From Ancistrus triradiatus (Eukaryota; Chordata; Actinopteri; Siluriformes; Loricariidae): a stretch of DNA of 64,000 nt. The stretch's first letter is position 1. Each line of letters opens with the position of its first letter. This document shows positions 21,474-32,510 of this stretch, piece after piece. Made by a program: the position numbers and the translations under genes. Location of the stretch: positions 186,001-250,000 of the forward strand of contig JAJAGP010000775.1 in NCBI GenBank assembly GCA_025084515.1. The letters run 5' to 3'. The notes under the pieces are model-generated. The model saw only the letters and a program-made list of their open reading frames with translations. It ran no database searches and was not told where the DNA came from.

Positions 21474-22737
21474 GAATAGAGGACCTTTGGCAGGTCTCTG
21501 ACATAGGTAAAGTGAAAATGGACTCAGACGTAGATGAGCTTTGGAAAGTCTTTGGCAGAGATGACCTTTGGAAGGTCTCAGGCGTAGATGATCTTTGGAA
21601 AATCTCTGATATAGGCAAACTTAAAACGGGCTCGGATTTAGATGACCTTTGGGAGGTCTCAGAGATCGATGACCTATGGAAGGTCTCTGACAGAGACGAC
21701 CTTTGGAAGGTCTCTGAAATAGGTGAACTTAGGACAGTGTCCACGGTAGATGACCCTTGAATGGTCTCGGCGATAGCCGACCTGGGGACAGACGACTTCG
21801 ACCCGGGTACCGAAGGTGATGGTACAGGTACCGGGCAAACATGTTCAAATTCAGGGCTAGGAAGCTCAAGCACGCGGCTAACCGGCTTCGGTACCGGATT
21901 ATCAGGACCTGGTAGCTCAGATACAGAGCTACGAGCAAGTAACAGCTCATCGGCGGAGCTAGACTGCCTGACTGCAGGATTACCAGTCCAAGACGACCTG
22001 TGAAAGATCTCTGACATGAACGGGCCCTGAACTGGCCCTGGGACGGGCGTTCCTGGATCGGACTCTGGAACGGGCGACCTATGGACTGGGACGGGCGTCC
22101 CAGGAACAGACACTGGGACGGGTGACCCTGGAACTGGGAGGGGCATCCCTAAAGCAGACTCTGTGATGGTCGACCCTGGAACGGACTCTGGGATGGTCGG
22201 ATCCTGGACTGGACAGGGCATCCTTTGATAAGAGACCGTAGAAGCGCGCTTGACCACAGTAATAGCTGGGCTCCTTAGACAACCAGTGAGCGGAGGATCC
22301 AGCAAGTGGCAGACAAACTGAGCTACCAGCTGTACGCTGGTGATCTGGGCATTTGGTGTGGGGCAACCAAACAGTGGAGCTTCGGGGGTGTATGGCCCAC
22401 TATTGGCAGGTGGACCAATAACAGCCCTGAGCAAATCCAGAAGGTGATCACTGTCCCCAGTTTGCACCTGTGACCGCTCTCTGTGACCCACTGCAAAGCC
22501 CTGCCTGAAAGGTAAAGATACCAGCGAGACCCCGGCAAATTCCAAGCTTGGTGGAAAACGCTCAAGGTAATGTAGAGACTGCGTTTGGAATTTACTGTAT
22601 AACGCTGGGTTCCCATCAAATCTCTCTGGTAACGCGATCTCCACGGACGGTGGAGAGCCAGAGGTGGGCGAAGCCAACGGTGCGACGGTCGTGATTGCCG
22701 GTGACCGGTTTAGCTGGGACACGCGCTGCGAGATCAC
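21433..22737 (-). CDS. Gag-like N-terminus fused to expanding repeats
   Basis: A 434-codon minus-strand frame. Residues ~35-70 (ALPERFDGNPALYSKFQTQS) resemble the conserved LPEKFDG(N/S)P..C..F..QC start of fish Ty3/gypsy gag proteins. A further upstream start in the same family (MSSDRLAELRAQIAEV, about 22741-22800) is separated by one stop codon. After about residue 170 the protein becomes Pro/Val-rich (SPVPVSVPGTPVPV) and then a run of 9-residue units (SETFQRSSL, SETFHRSSI, SETSQRSSK), i.e. a 27-bp DNA period. No protease, RT or integrase follows. A parallel gag-plus-repeat ORF lies at 47414-48475. Function unknown; it may be a non-autonomous LTR-element product. Confidence 0.6.
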   Translation of the reverse strand: MISQRVSQLNRSPAITTVAPLASPTSGSPPSVEIALPERFDGNPALYSKFQTQSLHYLERFPPSLEFAGVSLVSLPFRQGFAVGHRERSQVQTGDSDHLLDLLRAVIGPPANSGPYTPEAPLFGCPTPNAQITSVQLVAQFVCHLLDPPLTGCLRSPAITVVKRASTVSYQRMPCPVQDPTIPESVPGSTITESALGMPLPVPGSPVPVSVPGTPVPVHRSPVPESDPGTPVPGPVQGPFMSEIFHRSSWTGNPAVRQSSSADELLLARSSVSELPGPDNPVPKPVSRVLELPSPEFEHVCPVPVPSPSVPGSKSSVPRSAIAETIQGSSTVDTVLSSPISETFQRSSLSETFHRSSISETSQRSSKSEPVLSLPISEIFQRSSTPETFQRSSLPKTFQSSSTSESIFTLPMSETCQRSSILETSQRSSTYKSL

Positions 22738-22800
22738 TGGAAAACAACCCGCGTTACCTCGGCGATCTGAGCCCGAAGCTCAGCAAGTCGGTCGCTGCTC

Positions 22801-23268
22801 ATCGCAATTGGAGCCAAGTTCAAATTTTAATCTCCCGCTGAATCCAAGCATGGCTCTGTCTACTGTCACGCCGGCTGTACGGTTCAGGAAACACACGCAG
22901 GGAGAGTGATCTGAACTCAGGCGGTGTTTATTTAGAAAGCTTTCGAACGAACTTACAAATGGTGGTGGAAGGTGACTGAAAGGTGGGTGTGGTGCACAGG
23001 TGCACAGGTGCACATGTGAATGTGACAATTTTCCTTTGTAAAAAGAAGTATGTAGAACTATTTAAATACATTTGACTCAACTTCACTTGACTGCTCAGGT
23101 AAGAACCTGGCCTAAAAAGGAGATTGCAGCACTTCAGAATTGTTTCAAGAACATTGAACCTATACTGCGACTGGTTACTCCATCAACTTGGATAAGAATA
23201 CCGTGGCTATAGAAAACCATCATATCCCTTTCAAGTACTCACTTTTTGATAATAAAATGTATAACTAG

Positions 23269-23269
<1 letters not shown>
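22801..23269. other. Leader of the gag-like element and unassigned flank
   Basis: On the minus strand, 22801-22960 precedes the gag-like start and resembles the region between LTR and gag in gypsy elements (GTGACAGTAGACAGAGCCAT). I could not find an LTR. The remainder has no recognised feature. Confidence 0.35.

Positions 23270-23305
<36 letters not shown>
23270..23305. repeat. (AAT)n microsatellite
   Basis: Twelve uninterrupted AAT units at the edge of the Penelope copy; insertion next to simple repeats is common for these elements. Confidence 0.97.
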
Positions 23306-23321
23306 GTTTAATTTATCCAAG

Positions 23322-23946
23322 AAATTGAATCAGTTCATCTGGACATAGATTTTATTGGAGAAACGTTTCGTCACTCAACTAAGTGACTTCTTCAGTCTCA
23401 GCAGTTGGAAAACTTCCCCAATCTTATATACAGCACGTTGCATAACGACTGGTACCAGCACCATTACATAACAATGGGACCGGTGATCAGTTTAATATGC
23501 AGATTTACATAGCCATTAACGACAATGGCCACGTGTGCCATTCACACATGATTGGGGAAGGGCTGCGATGGCTCCATTGTAAGATGGTGAGAGGTGTACT
23601 CTGAGGCCCCCTCCTCGGTCAGGGATGGACGTTCCCTTTTTACAAAAATGGCTTCTTTTACCCCACGTTCAAAAACCATCGTTCCTCCCTATCAAGGATC
23701 TGCACGTCTTCATCTTTGAAAGAGTGTCCACTGGCCTGTAGGTGGGTGTAAACCGCAGAGTCCTGACCTGATGAGGTAGCTCTCCTATGTTGTGCCATCC
23801 GTTTCGCCAGTGGCTGTTTGGTTTCCCCGATGTACAGTTCCTGGCAATCCTCCTGGCACTTCACAGCGTACACTACATTACTCTGTTTGTGCTGGGGGAC
23901 CCGATCCTTGGGGTGGACCAGTTTCTGGCGTAGCGTGGCGTAGCGT
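23322..23946 (-). mobile_element. Penelope-like retroelement, 3' end with GIY-YIG tail
   Basis: The 3' end starts at ATTGAATCAGTTCATCTGGA, as in the two intronic copies. The minus-strand frame 23658-23873 is the cleanest GIY-YIG endonuclease end in the window: MYAVKCQEDCQELYIGETKQ (with LYIG standing for the YIG motif), then KRMAQHRRATSSGQDSAVYT and ILDREERWF. The 5' part ends in a small GGCGTAGCGT repetition at 23925-23946, where a short inverted partner copy begins. Confidence 0.9.
23366..23395 (-). ncRNA. Hammerhead-ribozyme-like core in the Penelope 3' region
   Basis: Read on the minus strand: CTGAAGA (23395-23389), one A, a perfect 6-bp stem GTCACT/AGTGAC with loop TAGTTG, then GAAA (23369-23366) followed by CGTTTC. 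CUGANGA, stem II and GAAA is the hammerhead core, and Penelope-like elements are known to carry hammerheads in their terminal repeats. The extra A between CUGAAGA and the stem departs from the consensus, and the other stems are not obvious. The related sites at about 2516-2551 and 4314-4344 have mutated GAAA or stems. Confidence 0.4.
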
Positions 23947-24054
23947 AGGTCAGGACTCTGCGGTTTACACCCACCTACAGGCCAGTGGACACTCTTTCAA
24001 AGATGAAGACGTGCAGATCCTTGATAGGGAGGAACGATGGTTTGAACATGTTTG
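23947..24054 (+). mobile_element. Inverted Penelope fragment
   Basis: Bases 23947-24043 are an exact reverse complement of 23673-23769 (97 of 97 by eye) and encode the same GIY-YIG segment on the + strand. It is far too short to be an independent insertion and is followed at once by a copied gag-like patch. Confidence 0.88.
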
Positions 24055-24111
24055 CCCTGAATTTGAACATGTTTGCCCGGTACCTGTACCATCACCTTCG
24101 GTACCCGGGTC
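24055..24111 (+). repeat. 57-bp copied patch of the gag-like ORF
   Basis: Identical, in inverted orientation, to 21800-21856 inside the gag-like ORF 2.2 kb away (starts CCCTGAATTTGAACATG, ends GGTACCCGGGTC). Identity ends abruptly on both sides. Confidence 0.92.
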
Positions 24112-24164
24112 AAAGGAAAGGGTGCACCCGAGCAATGTTACGGAGATGGAAGAAAGCAGACTTC

Positions 24165-25754
24165 CAGTGCCTTACAAAAGTATTCGGCCTTTTGCCACAT
24201 TTTAGGCTTCAAACATAAAGATATGAAATTGTAATTTTCTTGGGAAGAATCACCAACAAGTGGGACACAATCATGAAGTGGAACAAAATTTATTGGATAT
24301 TTTAAACATTTTTAGAAATAAAAAAAACTGAAAAGAGGGGCGTGCAAAATAATTCGTCCCCTTTACTTTCAGTGCAGCAAACTCACTCCAGAAGTTCAGT
24401 GAGGATCTCTGAATGATCCAATGTTGACCTAAATGACTGATGATGATAAATAGAATCCACCTGTGTGATCAAGTCTCCGTATAAATGCACATGCTCTGTA
24501 ATAGTCTCAGAGTTCTGTTTAAAGCACAGAGAGCATCATGAAGACCAAGGAACACACCAGGCAGGTCCAAGATACTTTTGTGGAGAAGTTTAAAGCCGGA
24601 TTTGGATAGAAAAAGATTTTCCAAGCTATAAACATCTCAAGGAGCGCTGTGCAAGTGATCATATTGAAATGGAAGCAGTACCAGACCACTGCAAATCTAC
24701 CAAGACCTGGCCGTCCCTCAAAACTTTCAGCTCAAACAAGGAGAAGACTGATCAGAGATGGAGCAAAGAGGCCCATGATCACTCTGGATGAACTGCAGAG
24801 ATCTACAGCTGAGGTGGGAGAGTCTGTGCATAGGACAACAATCAGTCGTACACTGCACAAATCTGGCCTTTATGGAAGAGTGGCAAGAAGAAAGTCATTT
24901 CTCAAAGATATCCATAAAAAGTCTCGTTTAAAGTTTGCCACAAGCCACACCAAACATTTGGAAGAAGGTGCTCTGGTCAGATGAAACCAAAATCTAATTT
25001 TTTGGCCACAATGCAAAATGTTATGCTTGGCGTAAAAGCAACACAGCTCATCACCCTGAACACACCATCCCCACTGTCAAACATGGTGGTGGCAGCATCA
25101 TGGTTTGGGCCTGCTTTTCTTCAGCAGGGACAGGGAAGATGGTTAAAATTGATGCGAAGATGGATGGAGCCAAATACAGGACTGGAAGAAAACCTGTTGG
25201 AGTCTGCAAAAGACCTGAGACTGAGACGGAGATTTATCTTCCAACAAGACAATGATCCAAAACATAAAGCAAAATCTACAATGGAATGGTTCACAAATAA
25301 ACATATCCAGGTGTTAGAATCGCCAAGTCAAAGTTCAGACCTGAATCCAATCAAGAATCTGTGGAAAGAGCTGAAAACTGCTGTTCACAAACGCTCTCCA
25401 TCCAACCTCACTGAGCTCGAGCTGTTTTGCAAGGAAGAATGTGCAAAAATTTAAGTTTTTTGATGTGCAAAAGTGAGACATACCCCAAGCGACTTGCAGC
25501 TGTAATCGCTGCAAAAGATGGCGCTACAAAGTATTAACGCAAGGGGGCCGAATAATTTTGCACGCCCCACTTTTTCAGTTTTTTATTTCTAAAAAAAGTT
25601 TAAAAGATCCAATAAATTTTGTTCCACTTCACGATTGTGTCCCATATGGATTGTTCACAAAAAAAATTACAATTTCATATCTTTATATTTAAAGCCTGAA
25701 ATGTGGCAAAAGGTTGAAAAGTTCAAGGGGGCCGAATACTTTTGCAAGGCACTG
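24165..25754 (+). mobile_element. Tc1-like element TcD (Passport-like ends), 1,590 bp
   Basis: The left end CAGTGCCTTACAAAAGTATT and the right end GAATACTTTTGCAAGGCACTG form the terminal inverted repeats, with inner repeats extending ~200 bp (AAATTTATTGGAT, CACAATC, GAAATTGTAATTTT). TA follows on the right; on the left it is TC, a probable mutation. The CAGTGCCTTGCAAAAGTATTC ends are like those of the fish Passport group. Confidence 0.92.
24538..25454 (+). pseudogene. TcD transposase, broken
   Basis: Starts MKTKEHTRQVQDTFVEKFKA, with an in-frame stop at 24607. The DNA-binding domain continues (AINISRSAVQVIILKWKQYQ, PGRPSKLSAQTRRRLIRDGA). A frameshift near 24965 precedes the first-Asp region (LWSDETKI with a stop right after), and another shift near 25190 leads into FIFQQDNDPKHKAKSTMEWF. 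The catalytic Glu is replaced: the motif reads DLNPIKNLWKEL rather than PIENLW. It cannot be active even with the frame restored. Confidence 0.9.
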
Positions 25755-26317
25755 TAGAAATAGATTTAATGTGGGGAATAAATGACAGAGCTGAGTCAAA
25801 AAGAACACCAAGATTACGAACAGTAGAGGACAAGTGAACAGATATGCCTGCGATAGGTAAGCAGGAGGTAGAAATGGAGGAAAGCACAGATTTGGTGCCA
25901 ACAAACAACAACTCAGTCTTCTGAGAATTGAGCGTAATACAGCTGGCACATAGCCAGGAATTTAGGTGAGCGATGCAATCAGAGAGTTGTAAAAGAAAAT
26001 GATGAAGATGGTTTGAAGCTAAGATAAAGTTGAGTGTCATCACCATAGCAGTGAAAGGAAAGGCCATATTTACATAAGATAGAGTCCATGGGAAGCATGT
26101 AAATTGTAAATAAAATAGGACCAAGAATGGAGCCCTGTGGGACACCCCATTCCGCAGTAACATTTTCAGAAAAAATATTCCCTAGGTGAATGAAAAAATG
26201 CCTGTTAAAAATTATAAAATGCACTCTTAACTAATGAGACTCTCAGGTCTCACCCCCTCAAAGTATTCCATATAACATCATTATCACCAGAAAAAAAATC
26301 ATAGTGATACGCACTTG

Positions 26318-26650
26318 GCATAGTGGCACAAGTGGTTGGCTATGCCAGCTCACAGCTGTAGAGATTGCTGGTTTGATCCTGACTAAGGATGCATGTCCTC
26401 CCTGTGTTCATGTGAGATTTCTCAGGGTACTCCAATTTCTTTCCACTGGTCTCTCAGTAAATTTCCCCAGTGTGAGTTTGTTTGATGAGCACAGTTGTAG
26501 CCTTGTTCCAGTCACAAGTATGACCACCTGATCTGATGTAAAAAAAAATGGAATGGCGTTGAATAACTCTGCAGAACAAGGTGGTGCACTTACTGCATAC
26601 ATTCAATGCAATGCTTATCAACCAAATAGAACAGCAGCAATTTGTCCTTC
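26318..26650 (+). mobile_element. tRNA-derived SINE
   Basis: A degenerate tRNA-like head (AGTGGCACAAGTGGTTGGCT for box A, GGTTTGATCC for box B) is followed by the fish SINE body (GCATGTCCTCCCTGTGTTCA, then TTTCTCAGGGTACTCCAATT). The 3' end is AT-rich and not sharp. Confidence 0.75.
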
Positions 26651-26899
26651 GGGGTGTGAAAAAATATAATTAAAGCATTCCAAATGCCAATAAACCTACT
26701 GCAGTTGGAAAGTATAACACTTCAATCTTTTCAACTGATACATTTTTATTTAGATTGAGCAACTAGGAAAAGGTGTTGTTCTGAAATAAAGATTTCTGTA
26801 TATTAATTTTACACTAAAATAAAAAAGATTTAAAGATGGGCCTGTAAAGATGCATTTTTTCATTGGCACCCTAAGCCTGGTACTAAATATGGGAGCTAG

Positions 26900-26979
26900 A
26901 AGTGTGCATTGATGTGTGCTTGCTTCTATTGTTGTTTACACTGCTGACTTACGACTGTGCTGATGACACAACCTCATCA
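26900..26979 (+). mobile_element. LINE RT fragment around the ADDTT box (left piece)
   Basis: Reads LLLLFTLLTYDCADDTT. Joined to 35368 after removing the L2 block, it continues as INNKDKSAHRQ, like the FADDTT..GLI.N.DESAYR box of the LINE at 45690. Bases 26968-26979 are the left copy of the 12-bp duplication. Confidence 0.6.
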
Positions 26980-28735
26980 AGTCAAATCAAGTCAAGTCAG
27001 ATCTATTTATATAGCGCTTTTTACAATGGAGCATTGTCTCAAAGCAACTTTACAAGTTTAGATCATCTCCTACTATCTACGTCCAATCCCAAATTGAGCA
27101 AGCCTAGGGCGACAGTATAAAGGAAAAACTCCCTAAAAGTTATGAGGAAAAAACTTTGGGAGGACCAACACTCAAAAAGGGACCCAACCTCCTTGGGCGG
27201 CATAGATGATAAATCTAAGAACGAAACTAAAGTCATGGAGTCATAGTTCAAATAAAATGTGAAATATGCACATTGGTATGATAAGGAGGCTGGAACTGAT
27301 GACGGAAGCAGCTTGAGTGAAGCTACAGCAGATGAACATCATGTGTGGGGCAGGAACTGGTAGCGGAACACAGCTCGGAGAGAAAACAGAAAATGTAATT
27401 AGTTATTGATTAAGAGCACAGTGTCTATTAACGGCTAACGGACTGATGCCATGTGTAGCATGAGACCCCGGCAGCATTAGCTATAGCAGCAGGAGGAGAA
27501 CTGGTAGGTAGCGCAGCCAAGAGGGATCACATGAAACATCGGCAACCCCATGGGAGGCAGAAGACAGCAAACCAACGTCTCTGATCACCATAAGACTATT
27601 TGACTATGAACCCCCAGCTCTGCCCTTAGTCTAAGGCAAGGATGCACGAGTCAAGATCACGAGGACCGAAGTCCAGTACAGCCAGACCACCCAGCTGACA
27701 CTCCCGGCTAACGGACAAGGCAGGCAGGCCAGACATGACTCCAGACTCTGGCCCCAGTGACCCAAGCCATGCATCCCGGACTAAATCTAGTCAAAAGCCT
27801 GTGTAAATAAGTATGTCTTTAGTCTAGACTTAAAATTTTGGAGACTGTCTGAGTCTCGAACGAAAGTGGGTAGTTTATTCCGTAGTTAGGGGGCCATGTA
27901 TGAGAAAGCCTTTCCCTGCTGTGACTTTTTTAATTCTAGGAATTGAAAGAAGTCCTGTACCCTGCCAATGAAGTAGACAAGCTAGATTGTAAGACTCCAG
28001 GAGTTCACTCAGATAATGTGGGGCCAGGCCATGTAGAGCTTTATAAGTTATAAGAAGTATTTTGTAATCAATGCGGAATTTAACTGGTAACCAGTGCAGT
28101 GATGAAAGAACAGGAGTGATATGAACAAATTTTCTAGTTCGAGTTAGCACTCGGACGGCTGCATTCTGAACTAATTGAAGTTTATTTATAGATTTACTAG
28201 AGCATCCAGTAAGTAAGACATTACAGTAATCCAACCTTGAGGATATAAACGCATGAACCAGTTTCTCTGCATCATTAAAAGAGAGTATATTTCTAAGCTT
28301 AGCGATTACGTACTTATCTGAGGACATTAACAAGTCATTTAGTACCCTAATTAATGCTGTTTCAGTACTATGATGGGGCCTGAAGCCAGACTGAAATGTT
28401 TCATAAATATCATTCCTTTGAAGGTAACTGCAGAGCTGCTGATAGACGGCTTTTTCTAAGATTTTGGACAGAAACGGTAGATTTGAAATTGGTCTATAAT
28501 TAGATATCACACAAGGGTCAAGATTGGCTTTTTTAATCAGTGGTTTGATAACAGCAGACTTAAAGGATTTGGGCACATAACCAAAGGTAAGGGATGAATT
28601 TAAAATAACTAACACTGGCTCTATAATACTAGGTCTTACTTCTTTGAGTAAACGTGTAGGAATCTAATAAACATGTTGATGACTTAGATGAGCTGATCAG
28701 TGCGGATAGTTCAATATTAGTAATTGGAGTGAAAG
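26980..28735 (-). mobile_element. L2-A, 3' half (host of a nested L2)
   Basis: It starts with the 3' tail (AGTCAAATCAAGTCAAGTCA), then ~900 bp of 3' UTR, then ORF2. The minus-strand frame 27875-28615 gives RT N-terminal blocks (VISNYRPISNLPFLSKILEK, GFRPHHSTETALIRVLNDLL) joined directly to thumb blocks (FISSRLDYCNVLLTGCSSKS, HITPVLSSLHWLPVKFRIDY). The palm with the YADD box is deleted in frame. It is cut at 28735 by another L2 and continues at 33687. Confidence 0.9.
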
Positions 28736-29834
28736 TCAAGTCAAGTCAAGTCAAGTCAGATTTATTTATATAGCGCTTTTTACAATGGAGCATTGTCTCA
28801 AAGCAACTTTACAGGTTTAGATTATCTCCTAATAACTACGTCCAATCTCAAATTGAGCAAGCCTAGGGCGACAGTGGCAAGGAAAAACTCCCTAGTTCTA
28901 GGAAGAAACCTTGGGAGGACCAAGACTCAAAAAAGGGGACCTACCACCTCCTTGGGCGGGCGTAAAAATACATCTAAGAGCGACCTAACGTCATGGAGTC
29001 ACGTTTTGAATAGAATTTGAAGTATGCACATCGACATTAAGTGGCCGGGGTATGATGATAAATCTTAAGGAGCGAAACTAAAGTCATGTAGTCATGGTCA
29101 GAAAATGTGAATTATGCACAGTGGAGCGTCCATCAATGTAACATCATGTGTATGGCCGGAACTGCCTGAACCCAGCTCGTAGAGAAAACAAGAAAATGTA
29201 ATTAGTTATTGATTAAGAAGCACAGTTCGATTAACAATCACTGTCCATGTCAACACTGATGCCAAGTGTAGCATGAGACCCGGCATCATAGCTATAGTCA
29301 CATAGCTAGAAACTGAAAGAGGAGAACTGGTAGGAACAGCCGCCGAGAGGGATCACTTAACCTTGGCAACCCCACACGACGGCAGAAACAGCAACCCAAC
29401 GTCTCTGATCACCATAAGACCTTTGACTATGAACCCCCAAGCTCTGCCCTTAATTCTAAGGCAAGATGCATGATCAGATCACGAGGACCGAAGCCTAGTT
29501 CCGCCATGACGCGCACTCCGACCTCCCGCTAGCCGGACAAGCGCAGGTCAGACATGAAACTCCAGACTCCGGCCCCACAACCCAACCATGCAACCGGTCT
29601 AAATCTAGTCAAAAGCCTGCGTAAATAAGTATGTCTTTAGCCTAGACTTAAAATTTTGGAGAGTGTCTGAGTCTCGAATGAAAGTGGGAAGTTTATTCCA
29701 TAGTTGGGGGGCCATGTATGAGAGAGCCTTTCCCCCTCCTGAGATTTTTTTAAATTCTAGAAACTAAAAGAAGTCCTGCAACCTGCGAACGAAGTAGACG
29801 AGCTGGATTGTAAAACTCTTAAGAGTTCACTCAG

Positions 29835-32510
29835 TTAATATGGGGCCAGGCCATGTAGAGCTTTATAAGTTATAAGAAGTATTTTGTAATCAATGCGGAA
29901 TTTAACTGGTAACCAGTGTAGTGAAGATAGAACAGGAGTGATATGATCAAATTTTCTAGTTCGAGTTAGCACTCGGGTGGCTGCATTCTGCACTAATTGA
30001 AGTTTATTTATAGATTTTCTAGAGCATCCAGTAAGTAAGGCATTACAGTAATCCAACCTTGAGGTAATAAATGCATGAACCAGTTTCTCTGCATCATTAA
30101 AAGAGAGGATATTTCTAAGTTTAGCGATATTATGTAATTGACAGAAAGCAATTCGAGTGATGTTGCTAATGTGTGCATCAAAGGAGAGATCTGAATCAAA
30201 TATGACACCTTTAAGTTTTTTACAGATGGACTGGGAAATCCTGAATAGCCATATAGATTTAGGATAGATGTAGCCAACCTGTCTCTCACAGCCTTGGGTC
30301 CCACTAATAGAACCTCAGTTTTATCTGAGTTAAGTAAGAGAAAATTAAATGACATCCAATCTTTTATTTCCTTTACACAGTCCTTAGTTTTGTTGATTGT
30401 AAGGCTGTCATTTGGTTTGGATGATAAGTACAGCTGTGTATCATCTGCATAGCAGTGGAAACTAATGCCATGTTTACGAATAACTGAGATTAGTGGCAGC
30501 ATGTACAGAGAGAATAAAAACGGGGCAAGCACTGAGCCCTGAGGCACGCCATACTTCTCTTTTGAGAGCTTAGACCTTAGATTATTTATATGAACAAACT
30601 GGTACCGGTCAGTTAAGTAGGATTTAAACCAAGAAAGTGCTGATCCCTTAATACCTACAGTATTTTCTAGTCTGTTTAGTAAAACATCATGATATATAGT
30701 GTGAAATGCTGCACTTAAATCTAACAGAACAAGAAAACACATCCATTATCTGAGGACATTAACAAATCATTTAGTGCCCTAATTAATGCTGTTTCAGTAC
30801 TATGATGGGGCCTGAAGCCAGACTGAAATGTTTCATAAGTACCATTATTTTGGAGGTAACTGCAGAGCTGCTGATAGACGGCTGTTTCTAAGATTTTGGA
30901 CAGAAACGGTAGATTTGAAATTGGTCTATAATTATATATCACTCAAGGGTCAAGATCTGCTTTTTTTCATCAGTGGTTTGATAATGGCACACTTAAAGGA
31001 TTTGGGCACATAACCAAAGGTAAGGGATGGATTTAAAATAACTAACAGTGGCTCTGTAATACTAGGTATTACTTGTTTGAGTAAATGTGTAGGAATTGGA
31101 TCTAATATACATGTTGATGACTTAGACGAGCTGATCAGTGCGGATAGTTAGTATTAGTAATTGGGGTAAAAGATTCTAATCTTGATTTACAGCTCATGAA
31201 ACAGATGTCTTCACTAGTGTTGCATCTGAAAGGTTGCTGAATAGTTTGTTGATGTGATGAGCATCGAGTTTGATGCCTAATATTTTCTATCTTATCATTA
31301 AAAAATGTCATGAAATCATTACTGTTAAAATTACACAGAATGGGAAAATCACTTTCTGTAGGGTTTCTTGTTAATTTGGAGACTGTATTAAAGAGAAATC
31401 TTCGATTATTCTTATTTTTCTCTATGATTGAGGAGAAGTATGCAGCCTTAGCTTTAATAAGGGCATGCTTATACTCTACCATGCTGTCCCTCCAAGCAAC
31501 CTCCAATTTACTATGTCTCCACTTGCGCTCTAGATGCCGTGTTATTTGCTTTAAGGTACGGGTGTGGTCATTATACTATGGTGCTAGCCTTTTTTCCCTA
31601 ATGCGTTTCACCCTAGCAGGAGCAATCGTGTCCAGGGTTGAGCGAAGCACACATTCTAATTGGTCATTTGCACACTCAAGGTGATTTCTCTCCTTAGGTG
31701 TATTAAATTTCAAGTCTGGTAGGTTTTTAATAAACGCAGCTGGAGTAGCAGATGTGATAGTGCGCTTGGTGTGATAACGAGGCAGAAGGATTTTATTTAT
31801 TACAGATAGCTCAAATACTAAAAGATAGTGATCTGAAATCGAATCACTTTGCAGGAAAACATCAAGGTTATCTATATTGATACCAAATGTTAATATTAGA
31901 TCTAAAGTATGATTACAGCGGTGGGTTGGTCCCATCACATTCTGAGTGATACCCATGGATTCTAAGATGGATTCGAAAGCAATTCTAAGTGGATCCTGTT
32001 CATTGTCAAAGTGAATATTGAACTCACTTACAATTAAAGCCTTATCTGTTGACAGTATTAAGCAAGAAAGAAATTTAGCAAATTCCTAAAAAGATTCTGA
32101 ATAGGGACCAGGAGGACGGTAAATAGTGATAAGCTGAAAAAAAATGTGGTTTTGACTTCCATAATGATGGATCAGTCACATTAAGAATCAGTATTTCATT
32201 AGCCCTGTAATGGGATTTAGTTGTAACACCTAGCTCTTTGTCAAAAATTGTGGCTATGCCTCCCCCGACCATTAGGACGAGGGCGATTAGCATGACTGCA
32301 TCCAGGAGGTGAGGCTTCATTTAAGGCTAAATATTCATCAGGTCTAATCCAAGTCTCAGTGAGACAGAGAGCATGTAAACGTTTATCAGTGATTATTTCA
32401 TTTAAAATCACTGCTTTGTTTGTAAGTGATCTAACGTTAAGTAATCCTAGCTTTAGTCTAATGTTGTTATTTCTTTGGGAGCTATTTGTGCTATCTGGGA
32501 AGCTATCTCT
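29835..32510 (-). pseudogene. L2-B ORF2: endonuclease and reverse transcriptase
   Basis: This enzyme nicks target DNA and copies the LINE RNA at the nick. From the 5' side: APE-type endonuclease pieces (QNVMGPTHRCNHTLDLILTF and SDHYLLVFEL, 31800-31940); linker (AYFSSIIEKNKNNRRFLFNT, 31400); RT N-terminus (YRPISNLPFL, GFRPHHSTETALIRALND, 30780-30940); palm (VLLDLSAAF, GVPQGSVLAPFLFSLYMLPL, FHCYADDTQLYLSSKP with the catalytic YADD, 30420-30740); thumb (29840-30056). It is split into at least five frames. The first palm motif reads AAFHTIYHD where related copies have AAFDTI.HD, so a catalytic Asp is lost. Confidence 0.9.

Larger units (their letters stand above)
24112..26230 (-). mobile_element. 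L2-clade LINE (second lineage), RT fragment split by a Tc1
   Basis: The minus-strand RT reads WGVPQGSILGPILFTIYMLP, then HCYGDDTQLYLSFKP (the catalytic Y.DD box is YGDD, about 26050-26080), LNSQKTELLFVGT and RNLGVLFDSALSF (about 25800-25930). The next segment (AFFHLRNIA) lies beyond the Tc1 at 24112-24164, so the Tc1 at 24165-25754 sits inside this LINE. The sequence differs clearly from the L2-A..F group. Both ends are truncated and the frame is broken. Confidence 0.85.

Noticed and set aside
20840..21760. CRISPR-like array
   Set aside because: The regular repeats are degenerate coding units of 27 bp without distinct spacers, in a eukaryotic repeat context.
22664..22909. Open frame antisense to the gag-like start
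   Set aside because: Composition follows from the minus-strand frame; no motif of its own.
23792..24205. 137-codon fusion protein of Penelope, gag-like and Tc1 text
   Set aside because: An accidental frame across three junctions; it has no common origin as one gene.
27875..28615. Intact 246-codon RT gene
   Set aside because: The open frame exists only because an in-frame deletion joined RT N-terminal and thumb blocks; the catalytic palm is missing.
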